From positions 3,039,501 through 3,103,500 of the forward strand of contig NZ_OU957226.1 of NCBI RefSeq assembly GCF_918731615.1: a stretch of DNA of 64,000 nt, in the 5' to 3' direction. Shown here piece after piece: positions 45,071-53,241 of the stretch. Made by a program: the position numbers and the translations under genes. How positions within the stretch are numbered: position 1 is the first letter of the stretch; the number at the start of each line of letters is the position of its first letter. The DNA comes from Flavobacterium sp. CECT 9288. Lineage in GTDB: Bacteria > Bacteroidota > Bacteroidia > Flavobacteriales > Flavobacteriaceae. A model generated the notes under the pieces. It did not search any database and was not told where the DNA came from. It worked only from the letters and a program-made list of their open reading frames with translations.

Positions 45071-46363
45071 TTAAACAACTCTCACTACAAAATAATTTTT
45101 CTTTCCGCTTTGCAACAATACAAATTGATTGTTGATTAAGTCTTTGCTAGAAAGCACAAATTCTTCAGTAACTTTTTCACGGTTTACAGAAATAGAATTA
45201 GCTGTTAAAGCTCGTCTTGCTTCACCATTCGATTTTAGAAATCCTGTTTTTTCGTTTAAAACGTCAACAATATTGATTCCCGCTTCGATTTCGTTTCTGC
45301 TGATTTCTGCCTGAGGGACTCCGTCAAAAACATCTAAGAATGTTGCTTGATCCAATTGTTTTAAATCATCTGAAGTTGAATTTCCGAACAAAATATTCGA
45401 TGCTTTAATAGCATTTTCTAAATCATCTGCTGAATGTACCATCACGGTAATTTCTTCGGCCAAACGTTTTTGTAACAAACGCATGTGTGGCGCCTCTCTG
45501 TGTTTTACGGTTAAATCTTCAATTTCTTCTTTCGATAAAAAAGTAAAAATTTTGATGTATTTCTCAGCATCCACATCTGAGGTATTCAACCAATATTGGT
45601 AAAATTTATATGGAGAAGTTCTAACTGAATCCAACCAAATATTACCTCCTTCAGATTTTCCAAACTTGGTTCCATCTGCTTTAGTAATCAATGGACAGGT
45701 TAATGCATAAGCTTTTCCGCTAGCAATTCTTCGCACTAATTCGGTTCCCGTAGTGATATTTCCCCACTGGTCACTTCCTCCCATTTGCAACGTACAACTC
45801 TTTTCTCTGTACAAATGCAAGAAGTCATATCCTTGAACCAATTGGTACGTAAACTCCGTGAACGACATTCCTTCAGCAGCTTCTGAAGACAAACGTTTTT
45901 TCACAGAATCCTTTGCCATCATATAATTAACAGTGATATGTTTCCCTACATCACGAATAAAATCTAGAAAAGAAAAATTCTTCATCCAGTCGTAATTATT
46001 TACTAGTTCAGCAGCATTTGGCGCAGCCGAAGTAAAATCTAGAAAACGAGCCAATTGTCCTTTTATGGCTTCTTGATTGTGACGCAAAGTAGCTTCGTCT
46101 AATAAATTTCTTTCATTAGATTTACCAGATGGATCACCAATCATTCCTGTTGCACCACCTACTAATGCAAGAGGTTTGTGTCCTGCAAGTTGAAAATGTT
46201 TCAATAACATTACACCTACTAAATGTCCTATATGCAATGAATCGGCAGTTGGGTCAATTCCCACATATGCCACGCGCATTTGTTCCATCAAATGTTCTTC
46301 TGTGCCCGGCATAACATCGTGGAGCATTCCTCTCCAAGTTACTTCTTCAATAAAATTCTTCAT
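45071..46363 (-). CDS. tyrS: Tyrosine--tRNA ligase
   Basis: Charges tRNA-Tyr. The 430-residue class Ic synthetase has the HIGH motif in [10 protein letters not shown], the tyrosine-binding segment [22 protein letters not shown], and the KMSKS-equivalent [10 protein letters not shown]-terminal S4-like RNA-binding domain spans about residues 360-430 ([15 protein letters not shown]). Length and domain order are normal for the long bacterial TyrRS. It is a single gene, convergent with the exported-protein gene. Confidence 0.97.
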   Translation of the reverse strand: MKNFIEEVTWRGMLHDVMPGTEEHLMEQMRVAYVGIDPTADSLHIGHLVGVMLLKHFQLAGHKPLALVGGATGMIGDPSGKSNERNLLDEATLRHNQEAIKGQLARFLDFTSAAPNAAELVNNYDWMKNFSFLDFIRDVGKHITVNYMMAKDSVKKRLSSEAAEGMSFTEFTYQLVQGYDFLHLYREKSCTLQMGGSDQWGNITTGTELVRRIASGKAYALTCPLITKADGTKFGKSEGGNIWLDSVRTSPYKFYQYWLNTSDVDAEKYIKIFTFLSKEEIEDLTVKHREAPHMRLLQKRLAEEITVMVHSADDLENAIKASNILFGNSTSDDLKQLDQATFLDVFDGVPQAEISRNEIEAGINIVDVLNEKTGFLKSNGEARRALTANSISVNREKVTEEFVLSSKDLINNQFVLLQSGKKNYFVVRVV

Positions 46364-46561
46364 CTTTATTAATCAATTTACTTTCTTCGGTTCAGCCAAC
46401 ATGGCTTGGTGATTACAAAGATAAGAATTTCAATGGCAATGGCAATTTCAACACTAATTTCTAATTTAAACACAAAAAATAGTTTCAAAAATCACATTCA
46501 GATCTCTAATTTGGCTGAAAAATGGCATTGTCCTTGGCATTGATTTTACTACTTTTACAAT

Positions 46562-47587
46562 ATGATTTTAGTCACAGGAGGAACTGGTTTAGTAGGCGCA
46601 CATCTATTGCTACATATTATTGAATCCCAAAATATCGGGATTGAAAAAGTACGTGCCATTTGTAGAAATAACGCATCAATAGAAAAAACAAAATCTGTAT
46701 TTGCATTTTACAAAAAAGAAAAACTCTTCCAGCAAATAGAATGGGTTCCTGCAGATATTACTGATGTTCCGTCTTTAGAAATTGCCTTTCAAAATATTAA
46801 AACCGTTTACCATTGTGCCGCCTTAATATCCTTTGACCCTGCGGATGAAAATAAACTTAGAAAAATAAACATTGAAGGAACCGCAAACGTGGTAAACTTT
46901 TGTATTGCTTACGGTATAGAAAAATTGTGCTTTATAAGTTCAATAGCAACACTTGGTGATTTATTACCCCACGAAAAATACATTTCAGAAGAAACAGAGT
47001 GGAATCCAGAACAAAATCATAGTGATTATGCCATTTCTAAATATGGTGCCGAAATGGAAGTGTGGCGCGGTCACCAAGAAGGCTTAGATGTTATCATTAT
47101 TAATCCGGGAGTTATTCTGGGACCTGTACTAGATCACAAAGATTGGGAACAAGGAAGTGGTCAATTATTAACTCAAGTAAAAAAAGGACTAAAATATTAT
47201 ACAAAAGGAACGTCTGGCTTTGTTGCCGTTACAGATGTTGTAAAAATTGTTGTAGCATTGATGCAAAGCACTATAAAAAACGAACGTTTTATTGTTATTG
47301 CTGAAAATATTACTTTTCAAGATGTCCTTAATACTATGGCAGATGCATTGCATGTACAAAGACCCAACACACATGCGAGCCCTTTTTTAATGGAACTTTT
47401 ATGGCGTTTAGATTGGATATCATCTGTTGTTTTTAGAACCAAAAGAAGGTTGTCTAAGATTACTGCAAAGGCAACCTACACCCAAAATACCTATTCAAAC
47501 CATAAAATTAAACAGCAACTCAATTTTAATTTTACAGCTGTAAAACCCTATTTAAAATCGATTATTAAACCGGTGAAAAAAGTTTAA
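46562..47587 (+). CDS. NAD-dependent epimerase/dehydratase family protein
   Basis: A 341-residue extended short-chain dehydrogenase. It has the NAD(P)-binding TGGTGLVGAHLL at the N-terminus, a CAALISFDP segment, and the catalytic Tyr-Lys pair in YAISKYGAEME (YxxxK). The C-terminal part carries no known specificity motif. Dihydroflavonol-reductase-like proteins are the nearest general group. Its stop overlaps the stop of the convergent DUF4296 gene by three bases. The substrate is unknown. Confidence 0.85.
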   Translation: MILVTGGTGLVGAHLLLHIIESQNIGIEKVRAICRNNASIEKTKSVFAFYKKEKLFQQIEWVPADITDVPSLEIAFQNIKTVYHCAALISFDPADENKLRKINIEGTANVVNFCIAYGIEKLCFISSIATLGDLLPHEKYISEETEWNPEQNHSDYAISKYGAEMEVWRGHQEGLDVIIINPGVILGPVLDHKDWEQGSGQLLTQVKKGLKYYTKGTSGFVAVTDVVKIVVALMQSTIKNERFIVIAENITFQDVLNTMADALHVQRPNTHASPFLMELLWRLDWISSVVFRTKRRLSKITAKATYTQNTYSNHKIKQQLNFNFTAVKPYLKSIIKPVKKV

Positions 47588-48006
47588 TTTACTGTATCCG
47601 ACTTTGTGGTAGCAACTGGCTTAATTTTATTTTTTTTAGCCTTAGCTTTCTTTTTATCAATAATAGCTAAGGAATCAGCTTTTTTAACATTCGCTTCTAA
47701 ACGCTTTATTACTTTCTCATACATAGTTTTGTAGACCTCATCATCAGCAGCGTAGTACTTGGTGTTTTTTATATACTGGATACTATCAACCTTATACTTT
47801 TTAAAAATAAAAGCACTTGCATTGATTTTAAAAGAATCTAAAGAGGCCGGGTTTTGGTATTTTATGGCTTCTAAAACTGACAACTCATACATGATATCTA
47901 CCATAACATCTTTCTCTATGAGCTTTTCAGGTTCAGGAATGCCATTATGGTCTTTACAACTCAATAAAAGAAGAAAAAATATTACGGAGATACAGTGTTT
48001 AATCAT
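47584..48006 (-). CDS. DUF4296 lipoprotein
   Basis: A 140-residue lipoprotein (signal ends LLLLSCKDHN) with a charged helical body, including the DUF4296 segment around ELSVLEAIKYQNP, and a Lys-rich C-terminus. The role is unknown. It starts 5 bp after the pyrC stop and is the last gene of a three-gene unit (Dpm-like, pyrC, DUF4296), an order common in Flavobacteriaceae. Confidence 0.85.
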   Translation of the reverse strand: MIKHCISVIFFLLLLSCKDHNGIPEPEKLIEKDVMVDIMYELSVLEAIKYQNPASLDSFKINASAFIFKKYKVDSIQYIKNTKYYAADDEVYKTMYEKVIKRLEANVKKADSLAIIDKKKAKAKKNKIKPVATTKSDTVN

Positions 48007-48011
48007 GATAA

Positions 48012-49352
48012 TTATCTTTCAAATTCTAAACGTTTTCCAGCGCGAATGTCCTTTACCTTGAATGCATTGTAAACCAATTGTCCATTAACAAAAGTATGTG
48101 TAATTCTGGATTTAAATGTAAACCCTTCAAAAGGAGACCAACCACATTTAGCCAAAATATTTTCTTTTTTAACACTCCATGGCAAACCTGCATTAACAAT
48201 AACTAAATCAGCATAATAACCTACTTTAATGAAGCCTCTTTTGTGGATTTTGAAAATCTTAGCTGGATTATGACACATTTTTTCAACAATTTTCTCCACG
48301 CTAATTTTACCTTGATGGTGAGCTTCAAACATGGCTACTACTGCGTGTTGTACTAATGGCCCTCCTGATGGTGCATCCAGATATGATTTTTGTTTTTCCT
48401 CTAGTGTATGTGGTGCATGATCTGTTGCAATCACATCAATTCTATCGTCAAGCAAAGCTTCCCACAACACTTTACGGTCTTGAGCTGTTTTTACAGCTGG
48501 GTTCCATTTAATCAAGTTTCCTTTTGTAGCATAATCATCATTGGTAAACCATAAATGATGAATACAAACTTCGGCAGTAATTTTCTTGTCTTCTAACGGA
48601 ATTTTATTGGTAAACAATTCCATTTCTTTTGCCGTAGAAAGATGAAAAATATGCAATCTAGCACCTGTTTTTTTGGCAAGAGCCACTGCTTTTGAAGAGG
48701 AAATGTAACACGCTTCTTCACTTCGGATTAAGTGATGGGCTGATACTGGTATATCTTCTCCATACAATTCTTTATACTGAGCTAAATTATTGCGTATTGT
48801 AGTCTCGTCTTCGCAGTGTACGGCAATTAACATGGAAGTACTTGAAAATATTTTTTCGAGTGTAGCTTCATTATCTACTAACATGTTTCCGGTTGAAGAC
48901 CCTAAAAAGATCTTGATTCCAGCAACATTTTTAGGATTAGTTTTTAAAACTTCTTCTAAATTATCATTTGTAGCTCCCATCATAAAAGAATAATTGGCAA
49001 ATGATTTTTGGGAAGCCAATACATATTTTTGTTCTAATATTTCTTGCGTTACCGCATTAGGTACTGTATTAGGCTGCTCTATATAAGTGGTGATTCCGCC
49101 TGCTACAGCTGCTCGCGACTCTGATTCTATATCGCCTTTGTGCGTAAGACCTGGTTCTCTAAAATGCACTTGATCATCAATTGCTCCAGGAATTAAAAAA
49201 TTCCCTTCGGCATCAATAATTTTACAATCAGAAGATTTAGCGCTAATACTTTCGGCTATTTCAACAATGATTTCGTTTTCAATTAACACATCCCCTTCAA
49301 AAACTACCCCTTCATTTACAATTTTGGCGTTCTTAATTAAAATCTTGTTCAT
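48012..49352 (-). CDS. pyrC: Dihydroorotase
   Basis: Cyclises carbamoyl aspartate to dihydroorotate in pyrimidine synthesis. The 446-residue amidohydrolase has the metal-binding HxH equivalent in DDQVHFREPGLTHK, His residues in AVHCEDE and HIFHLSTA, and the Asp-containing ATDHAPHTLEEK. It is of the longer class I type, without fused carbamoyltransferase. It lies between the Dpm-like glycosyltransferase and the DUF4296 lipoprotein with gaps of 9 and 5 bp, so all three should be co-transcribed. Confidence 0.94.
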   Translation of the reverse strand: MNKILIKNAKIVNEGVVFEGDVLIENEIIVEIAESISAKSSDCKIIDAEGNFLIPGAIDDQVHFREPGLTHKGDIESESRAAVAGGITTYIEQPNTVPNAVTQEILEQKYVLASQKSFANYSFMMGATNDNLEEVLKTNPKNVAGIKIFLGSSTGNMLVDNEATLEKIFSSTSMLIAVHCEDETTIRNNLAQYKELYGEDIPVSAHHLIRSEEACYISSSKAVALAKKTGARLHIFHLSTAKEMELFTNKIPLEDKKITAEVCIHHLWFTNDDYATKGNLIKWNPAVKTAQDRKVLWEALLDDRIDVIATDHAPHTLEEKQKSYLDAPSGGPLVQHAVVAMFEAHHQGKISVEKIVEKMCHNPAKIFKIHKRGFIKVGYYADLVIVNAGLPWSVKKENILAKCGWSPFEGFTFKSRITHTFVNGQLVYNAFKVKDIRAGKRLEFER

Positions 49353-49361
49353 ATTACTGTT

Positions 49362-50096
49362 CTATAATGTGTTAATCATTTTTTTAAATCTCAAAGCAAT
49401 TACACCAAATACGGCTTCAACAATGATGGAATTACTCATCTTAGACTGACCTTTTGTTCGGTCAGTAAAGATAATAGGAACCTCAACAATCTCAAATTTT
49501 TTGCAATAGGTACGGTATTTCATTTCTATTTGAAAAGCGTAGCCCACGAATCGAATTTTATCTAAATTGATTTCCTCAAGTACTTTTCGCTTGTAGCAAA
49601 CAAAACCAGCTGTAGCATCATGAATTTTCATTCCTGTAATCATACGCACATAAACGGATGCAAAATAAGACAATAATACCCTACTCAATGGCCAGTTTAC
49701 CACATTTACACCAGTTACATAGCGAGATCCAATTGCTAAATCAGCATCGCCAAAATGACAAGCGTTGTAGAGTTTTTCTAAGTCTTTTGGGTCATGAGAG
49801 AAATCAGCATCCATTTCAAAAATAAATTCGTATTGATGACGCAATGCCCATTTAAAACCGTGTACATACGCAGTACCTAGGCCTGACTTTTTTTCTCTTT
49901 TTTCAAGAAATAAACGGCCTTCAAATTCTTTTTGGAGAAGCACTACTTTGTCCGCAGTATGATCTGGAGAGTTGTCATCAATTATTAAAACATGAAAAAG
50001 CTTGTGTTGTGATAGCACAACTCTTATGATGCTTTCAATGTTTTCAATTTCGTTATAGGTAGGGATTATAACTATACAATCGTTCATTTTTTTCAA
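49362..50096 (-). CDS. Dpm1-like polyprenol-phosphate glycosyltransferase (GT2)
   Basis: A 244-residue GT-A enzyme that probably transfers mannose or another hexose to polyprenol phosphate. Motifs: VIIPTYNEIENIE, IDDNSPDHTADKV, the metal-binding EMDADFSHDPKDL, and SRYVTGVNVVNWPLSR. It has no C-terminal membrane helices, unlike some Dpm proteins. The first in-frame Met pair (residues 1 and 4) leaves the exact start open. It heads the pyrC-DUF4296 operon and is divergent from the DUF4271 gene. Confidence 0.9.
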   Translation of the reverse strand: MKKMNDCIVIIPTYNEIENIESIIRVVLSQHKLFHVLIIDDNSPDHTADKVVLLQKEFEGRLFLEKREKKSGLGTAYVHGFKWALRHQYEFIFEMDADFSHDPKDLEKLYNACHFGDADLAIGSRYVTGVNVVNWPLSRVLLSYFASVYVRMITGMKIHDATAGFVCYKRKVLEEINLDKIRFVGYAFQIEMKYRTYCKKFEIVEVPIIFTDRTKGQSKMSNSIIVEAVFGVIALRFKKMINTL

Positions 50097-50177
50097 CTAA
50101 ATTCAGTGCAAAAGTAACCATTTTATGCCATTTCAACCTTAATAAAATTATAATAAAAAGAATGATATAAAAATTAG

Positions 50178-50185
50178 TAATTTTG
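50178..50185 (+). promoter_or_regulatory. Bacteroidota -7 promoter box (TAATTTTG) for DUF4271-hemD
   Basis: Exact TAnnTTTG match ending only 7 bases before the ATG at 50193, so the transcript would have almost no leader. Confidence 0.6.
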
Positions 50186-50192
50186 CAAGGCT

Positions 50193-50864
50193 ATGATTGA
50201 AACCGTACTTCATCCAAGAATCATTGAGAACAAAGATTGGGCTACAGCACTATTTGTTCTTTCATTTGCTATAATAGCAATCACTAAATCTGTATTTGAA
50301 AATAGATTTGGTGAGTTTGCTAATCTTATATTTTCTAATAAATACATTAAAATATACCGTGACAGCAGTCATTTAATGAGTAGTTTTACTGTTGCACTAT
50401 TTTTTGTACAAATAATTTCGTTTGCTTTTTTTATCCAGATTGCGTTAAGCCAGTTTGGTTATGCATCAAAAACAGATTGGATTTTATACATCCAAATTGT
50501 GACTTTTTTGATATTTTTTATATTATCGAAATATCTTATTGAAAAAATCATTGCTACATCTTTCAATATAGAGGAATTCATGGAGCAATTTAACCTTCAA
50601 AAAGTTACTTACCGAACCTACATAGGACTCTTAATACTTCCTATTAACATTATTTTATTCTATTACGATACAATTTCAAGAAATTTCCCCCTAGCTGTAA
50701 TTGCTACAATATTGATAGCCAATATACTAACTTATTTGATTTCAATAAAAAATTATCAAAATATAATATTCGGTAAGTTGTTTTATTTTATTTTATATCT
50801 TTGCGCCTTTGAAATAGCACCCTATTATTTTATGTATTATTGGTTTACAAAAGGGGTTGCTTAG
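50193..50864 (+). CDS. DUF4271 membrane protein
   Basis: A 223-residue inner-membrane protein with five or six hydrophobic segments. The front RIIENKDWATALFVL and the middle YRTYIGLLILPINIILFYY are characteristic of DUF4271. The function is unknown, but it is commonly found next to hemD, as here (12 bp apart). A promoter box lies immediately upstream. Confidence 0.85.
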   Translation: MIETVLHPRIIENKDWATALFVLSFAIIAITKSVFENRFGEFANLIFSNKYIKIYRDSSHLMSSFTVALFFVQIISFAFFIQIALSQFGYASKTDWILYIQIVTFLIFFILSKYLIEKIIATSFNIEEFMEQFNLQKVTYRTYIGLLILPINIILFYYDTISRNFPLAVIATILIANILTYLISIKNYQNIIFGKLFYFILYLCAFEIAPYYFMYYWFTKGVA

Positions 50865-50876
50865 AAAACGTTAAAT

Positions 50877-51626
50877 ATGAAAGTGAAAACAATTTTGGTG
50901 TCACAACCCGAGCCTAAAGTGGAAAATTCTCCTTACTTTGAACTTCAACAAAAACACAAAGTAAAAATTGATTTCAGACCTTTTATTCACGTAGAAGGAG
51001 TAAATGCCAAAGAAATTCGACTACAGAAAATCGATCTTAACCATTACACGGCAATTATTTTAACGAGTAAAAATGCGGTTGATCATTTTTTTAGAGTAGC
51101 TGATGAAATGCGCTATAAAGTTCCAGAGGGTTTAAAGTATTTTTGTCAATCTGAAGCTATTGCTTTTTACCTTCAAAAATACGTTGTTTACAGAAAGCGT
51201 AAAATTTATGTTGGGCCAAAAGACTTTGCTGATTTATCCCCATTAATCAAAAAGTACAAAGACGAAAAATTCTTATTACCGGCTTCGGATCAATTAAATG
51301 CTGATGCACCAATAACGCTAAATGCTTTAAAGGTTGATTGGACTCCTGCCGTTTTTTACAAAACTGTAATGAGTGACTTATCTGACCTTGCTGATGTGTA
51401 TTATGATGTATTGGCTTTCTTTAGTCCTACCGGGATAAAATCATTGTTTATGAATTTCCCTGATTTTGAGCAAAACAATACACGCATAGCGGTTTTTGGA
51501 AGTACAACACAAAAAGAAGCACTAGATCATGGTTTAAGAGTAGATATTTTGGCTCCAACTCCAGCAACACCTTCTATGACTATGGCTTTAGAGAAGTACA
51601 TCACAGAGGCTAATAAAGGAAAATAA
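50877..51626 (+). CDS. hemD: Uroporphyrinogen-III synthase
   Basis: Cyclises hydroxymethylbilane to uroporphyrinogen III in heme and siroheme synthesis. The 249-residue protein has the two-domain HemD layout: TAIILTSKNAVDHFF in the first half and ALAFFSPTGIKSLF-type residues (VLAFFSPTGIKSLF) plus VFGSTTQKEALDHGL in the second. HemD sequences diverge strongly, so the call also relies on its position after a DUF4271 gene. It ends at a strong terminator. Confidence 0.88.
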   Translation: MKVKTILVSQPEPKVENSPYFELQQKHKVKIDFRPFIHVEGVNAKEIRLQKIDLNHYTAIILTSKNAVDHFFRVADEMRYKVPEGLKYFCQSEAIAFYLQKYVVYRKRKIYVGPKDFADLSPLIKKYKDEKFLLPASDQLNADAPITLNALKVDWTPAVFYKTVMSDLSDLADVYYDVLAFFSPTGIKSLFMNFPDFEQNNTRIAVFGSTTQKEALDHGLRVDILAPTPATPSMTMALEKYITEANKGK

Positions 51627-51645
51627 TTTTTTTACAACATACACA

Positions 51646-51678
51646 TTAAAGCCATTCGCAATCCGAATGGCTTTTTTT
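51646..51678 (+). terminator. Terminator after hemD
   Basis: Stem AAAGCCATTCG/CGAATGGCTTT with a five-base loop and a run of seven T. Confidence 0.92.
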
Positions 51679-51741
51679 ATATCACTACATTACCCATTAC
51701 ATTTCTTTAATCAACATTGCTCATAATAGTATTTGTTGTAA

Positions 51742-51766
51742 ATTTGGTTTTCAAAATCAACCAAAT
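51742..51766. promoter_or_regulatory. Palindromic operator candidate upstream of the Lrp-type gene
   Basis: ATTTGGTT and its exact complement AACCAAAT, separated by 9 bases, lie 28 bp before the ATG at 51795. A TAnnTTTG box (TAAATTTG, 51739-51746) overlaps its left arm, so a bound regulator would block this promoter, as in Lrp autoregulation. Confidence 0.5.
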
Positions 51767-51794
51767 ACCATCATCTTGTTTAAATTTATAAGCT

Positions 51795-52265
51795 ATGAAA
51801 ATAAATTCCTTAGTCGTAGAAATTGACGGAATCGATAAAGAAATTCTACGTGACCTCATGGAAGATGCTAGAAAACCTATTCTACAAATTGCGAATAAAA
51901 TAGGAATTTCAGGAGCTGCCATTCACCAGCGTTTGCGAAAATTAGAACAATCTGGCGTTATATCTGGATCTAAATTTACAGTCAATAGCAAAATTCTAGG
52001 CTATAACACTATGGCATTTGTGGGTATTTATCTAGACAAAGCAGCCCGAAATGCAGAAGCCGTTAAGGATTTAAAGAAAATTCCAGAAGTTCTAGAATGC
52101 CATTACACCACTGGAAACTGGTCTATTTTAATTAAAATTATCTGTCGCGATAACGAACATTTGATGCAGCTACTCAATACCAAAATTCAAGCTATTGAAG
52201 GCGTTTCTAGAACTGAAACGTTTATTTCACTAGACCAGCAAATTGATAGACAAATTCAACTTTGA
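51795..52265 (+). CDS. Lrp/AsnC family transcriptional regulator
   Basis: A 156-residue regulator with an N-terminal helix-turn-helix (about residues 10-60; ISGAAIHQRLRKLEQSGVI) and a C-terminal RAM/ligand-binding domain (residues about 72-150). It contains the typical VLECHYTTGNWSILIKI. Such proteins sense amino acids and often repress their own gene. A palindrome overlaps the promoter. Its target genes cannot be named from context. Confidence 0.93.
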   Translation: MKINSLVVEIDGIDKEILRDLMEDARKPILQIANKIGISGAAIHQRLRKLEQSGVISGSKFTVNSKILGYNTMAFVGIYLDKAARNAEAVKDLKKIPEVLECHYTTGNWSILIKIICRDNEHLMQLLNTKIQAIEGVSRTETFISLDQQIDRQIQL

Positions 52266-52367
52266 GGAAAGTGAAATGTGAGAGGTAAAATGTGAGCTAT
52301 AAAAAAATCCAAACTCCATTAAAACTGGAATTTGGATTTGATAAGTAGTTATATGAAAGTTGAAGAA

Positions 52368-53054
52368 TTAGTCTCTTCTTCCTCCCATATAAATCGAGAT
52401 GTAATAAAACAAAGTTGCTATAGAGCCTAATGCTGCTACTACATACGTTCTAGCTGCCCATTTTAAAGAATCTTTCGCTCCGGCCTGTTCTTGAGGTGTA
52501 AGCATTCTTTTATTTTCTAACCAAGCCAAAGCACGATTACTAGCATCATATTCTACTGGCAAAGTAACAATTGAAAATAAAGTTGTTGCCGCAAAAATAA
52601 TAATTCCCACTAATAACAAACCCGGAAAAGTCTTGATCATTAAGATTCCAGCCAGTAAAATCCATTGCATATAACTAGAGGCTACGTTTACAACAGGAAC
52701 AAGTTTAGATCTCATGGTAAGCCACTCATACCCCACTGCATGTTGCACTGCGTGTCCACACTCATGAGCGGCTACGGCAGCAGCAGCGGCATTGCGCTGG
52801 TTGTAAACAGCTTCACTTAAATTTACCGTTTTATCAGCAGGATTGTAGTGATCTGTCAAACGCCCTGGAGTTGAAATCACTCTTACATCTCTGATTCCGT
52901 TATCGGCTAGCATTTTCTCTGCAATTTCGGCACCTGTCATTCCGTTTTGCAAATGCAATTTTGAGTAGTGTTCAAATTTGCTTTTAAGTCTTGAACTAAC
53001 TAACCAGCTAAAAAGCATTAATGCTCCAGCTAGAATTAAATAACCCATTCCCAT
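52368..53054 (-). CDS. Membrane zinc metallopeptidase (YugP-like)
   Basis: A 228-residue inner-membrane protein with an N-terminal helix, a soluble domain, and two or three C-terminal helices. The zinc-site motif HECGH (residues 97-101) lies in AAAVAAHECGHAVQHA, typical of the DUF/YugP-type peptidase family. It has a later Glu in EYDASNRAL-like context (PVEYDASNRALAWL). The substrate is unknown. It follows leuS on the same strand but is separated from it by a terminator-like hairpin and a 26-base homopolymer. Confidence 0.9.
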   Translation of the reverse strand: MGMGYLILAGALMLFSWLVSSRLKSKFEHYSKLHLQNGMTGAEIAEKMLADNGIRDVRVISTPGRLTDHYNPADKTVNLSEAVYNQRNAAAAAVAAHECGHAVQHAVGYEWLTMRSKLVPVVNVASSYMQWILLAGILMIKTFPGLLLVGIIIFAATTLFSIVTLPVEYDASNRALAWLENKRMLTPQEQAGAKDSLKWAARTYVVAALGSIATLFYYISIYMGGRRD

Positions 53055-53152
53055 ATTTTTAGTTTTTTTATTTTTATTAAAGTTACTAAAGAAATAGCAA
53101 ATTCTGCACCATTTTTTGTTAATGTCAAATTGGCATCCGTTAAATAAAATTC

Positions 53153-53178
53153 AAAAAAAAAAAAAAAAAAAAAAAAAA
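53153..53178. repeat. 26-base poly(A) tract
   Basis: 26 consecutive A on the plus strand (T on the minus strand). On the minus strand it follows a TTCCAAA.../TTTGGAA hairpin downstream of leuS, so it may act as the T-run of the leuS terminator. A tract this long is prone to slippage and sequencing error. Confidence 0.85.
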
Positions 53179-53197
53179 TTCCAAACCCAATTGTGAA

Positions 53198-53225
53198 TTT
53201 GGAATTTGGAATATGGAATTTTAAA
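53198..53225 (+). repeat. Heptamer repeat downstream of leuS
   Basis: Four 7-bp units in register: TTTGGAA, TTTGGAA, TATGGAA, TTTTAAA. Confidence 0.6.
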
Positions 53226-53241
53226 TATTGAAATTTATAGA

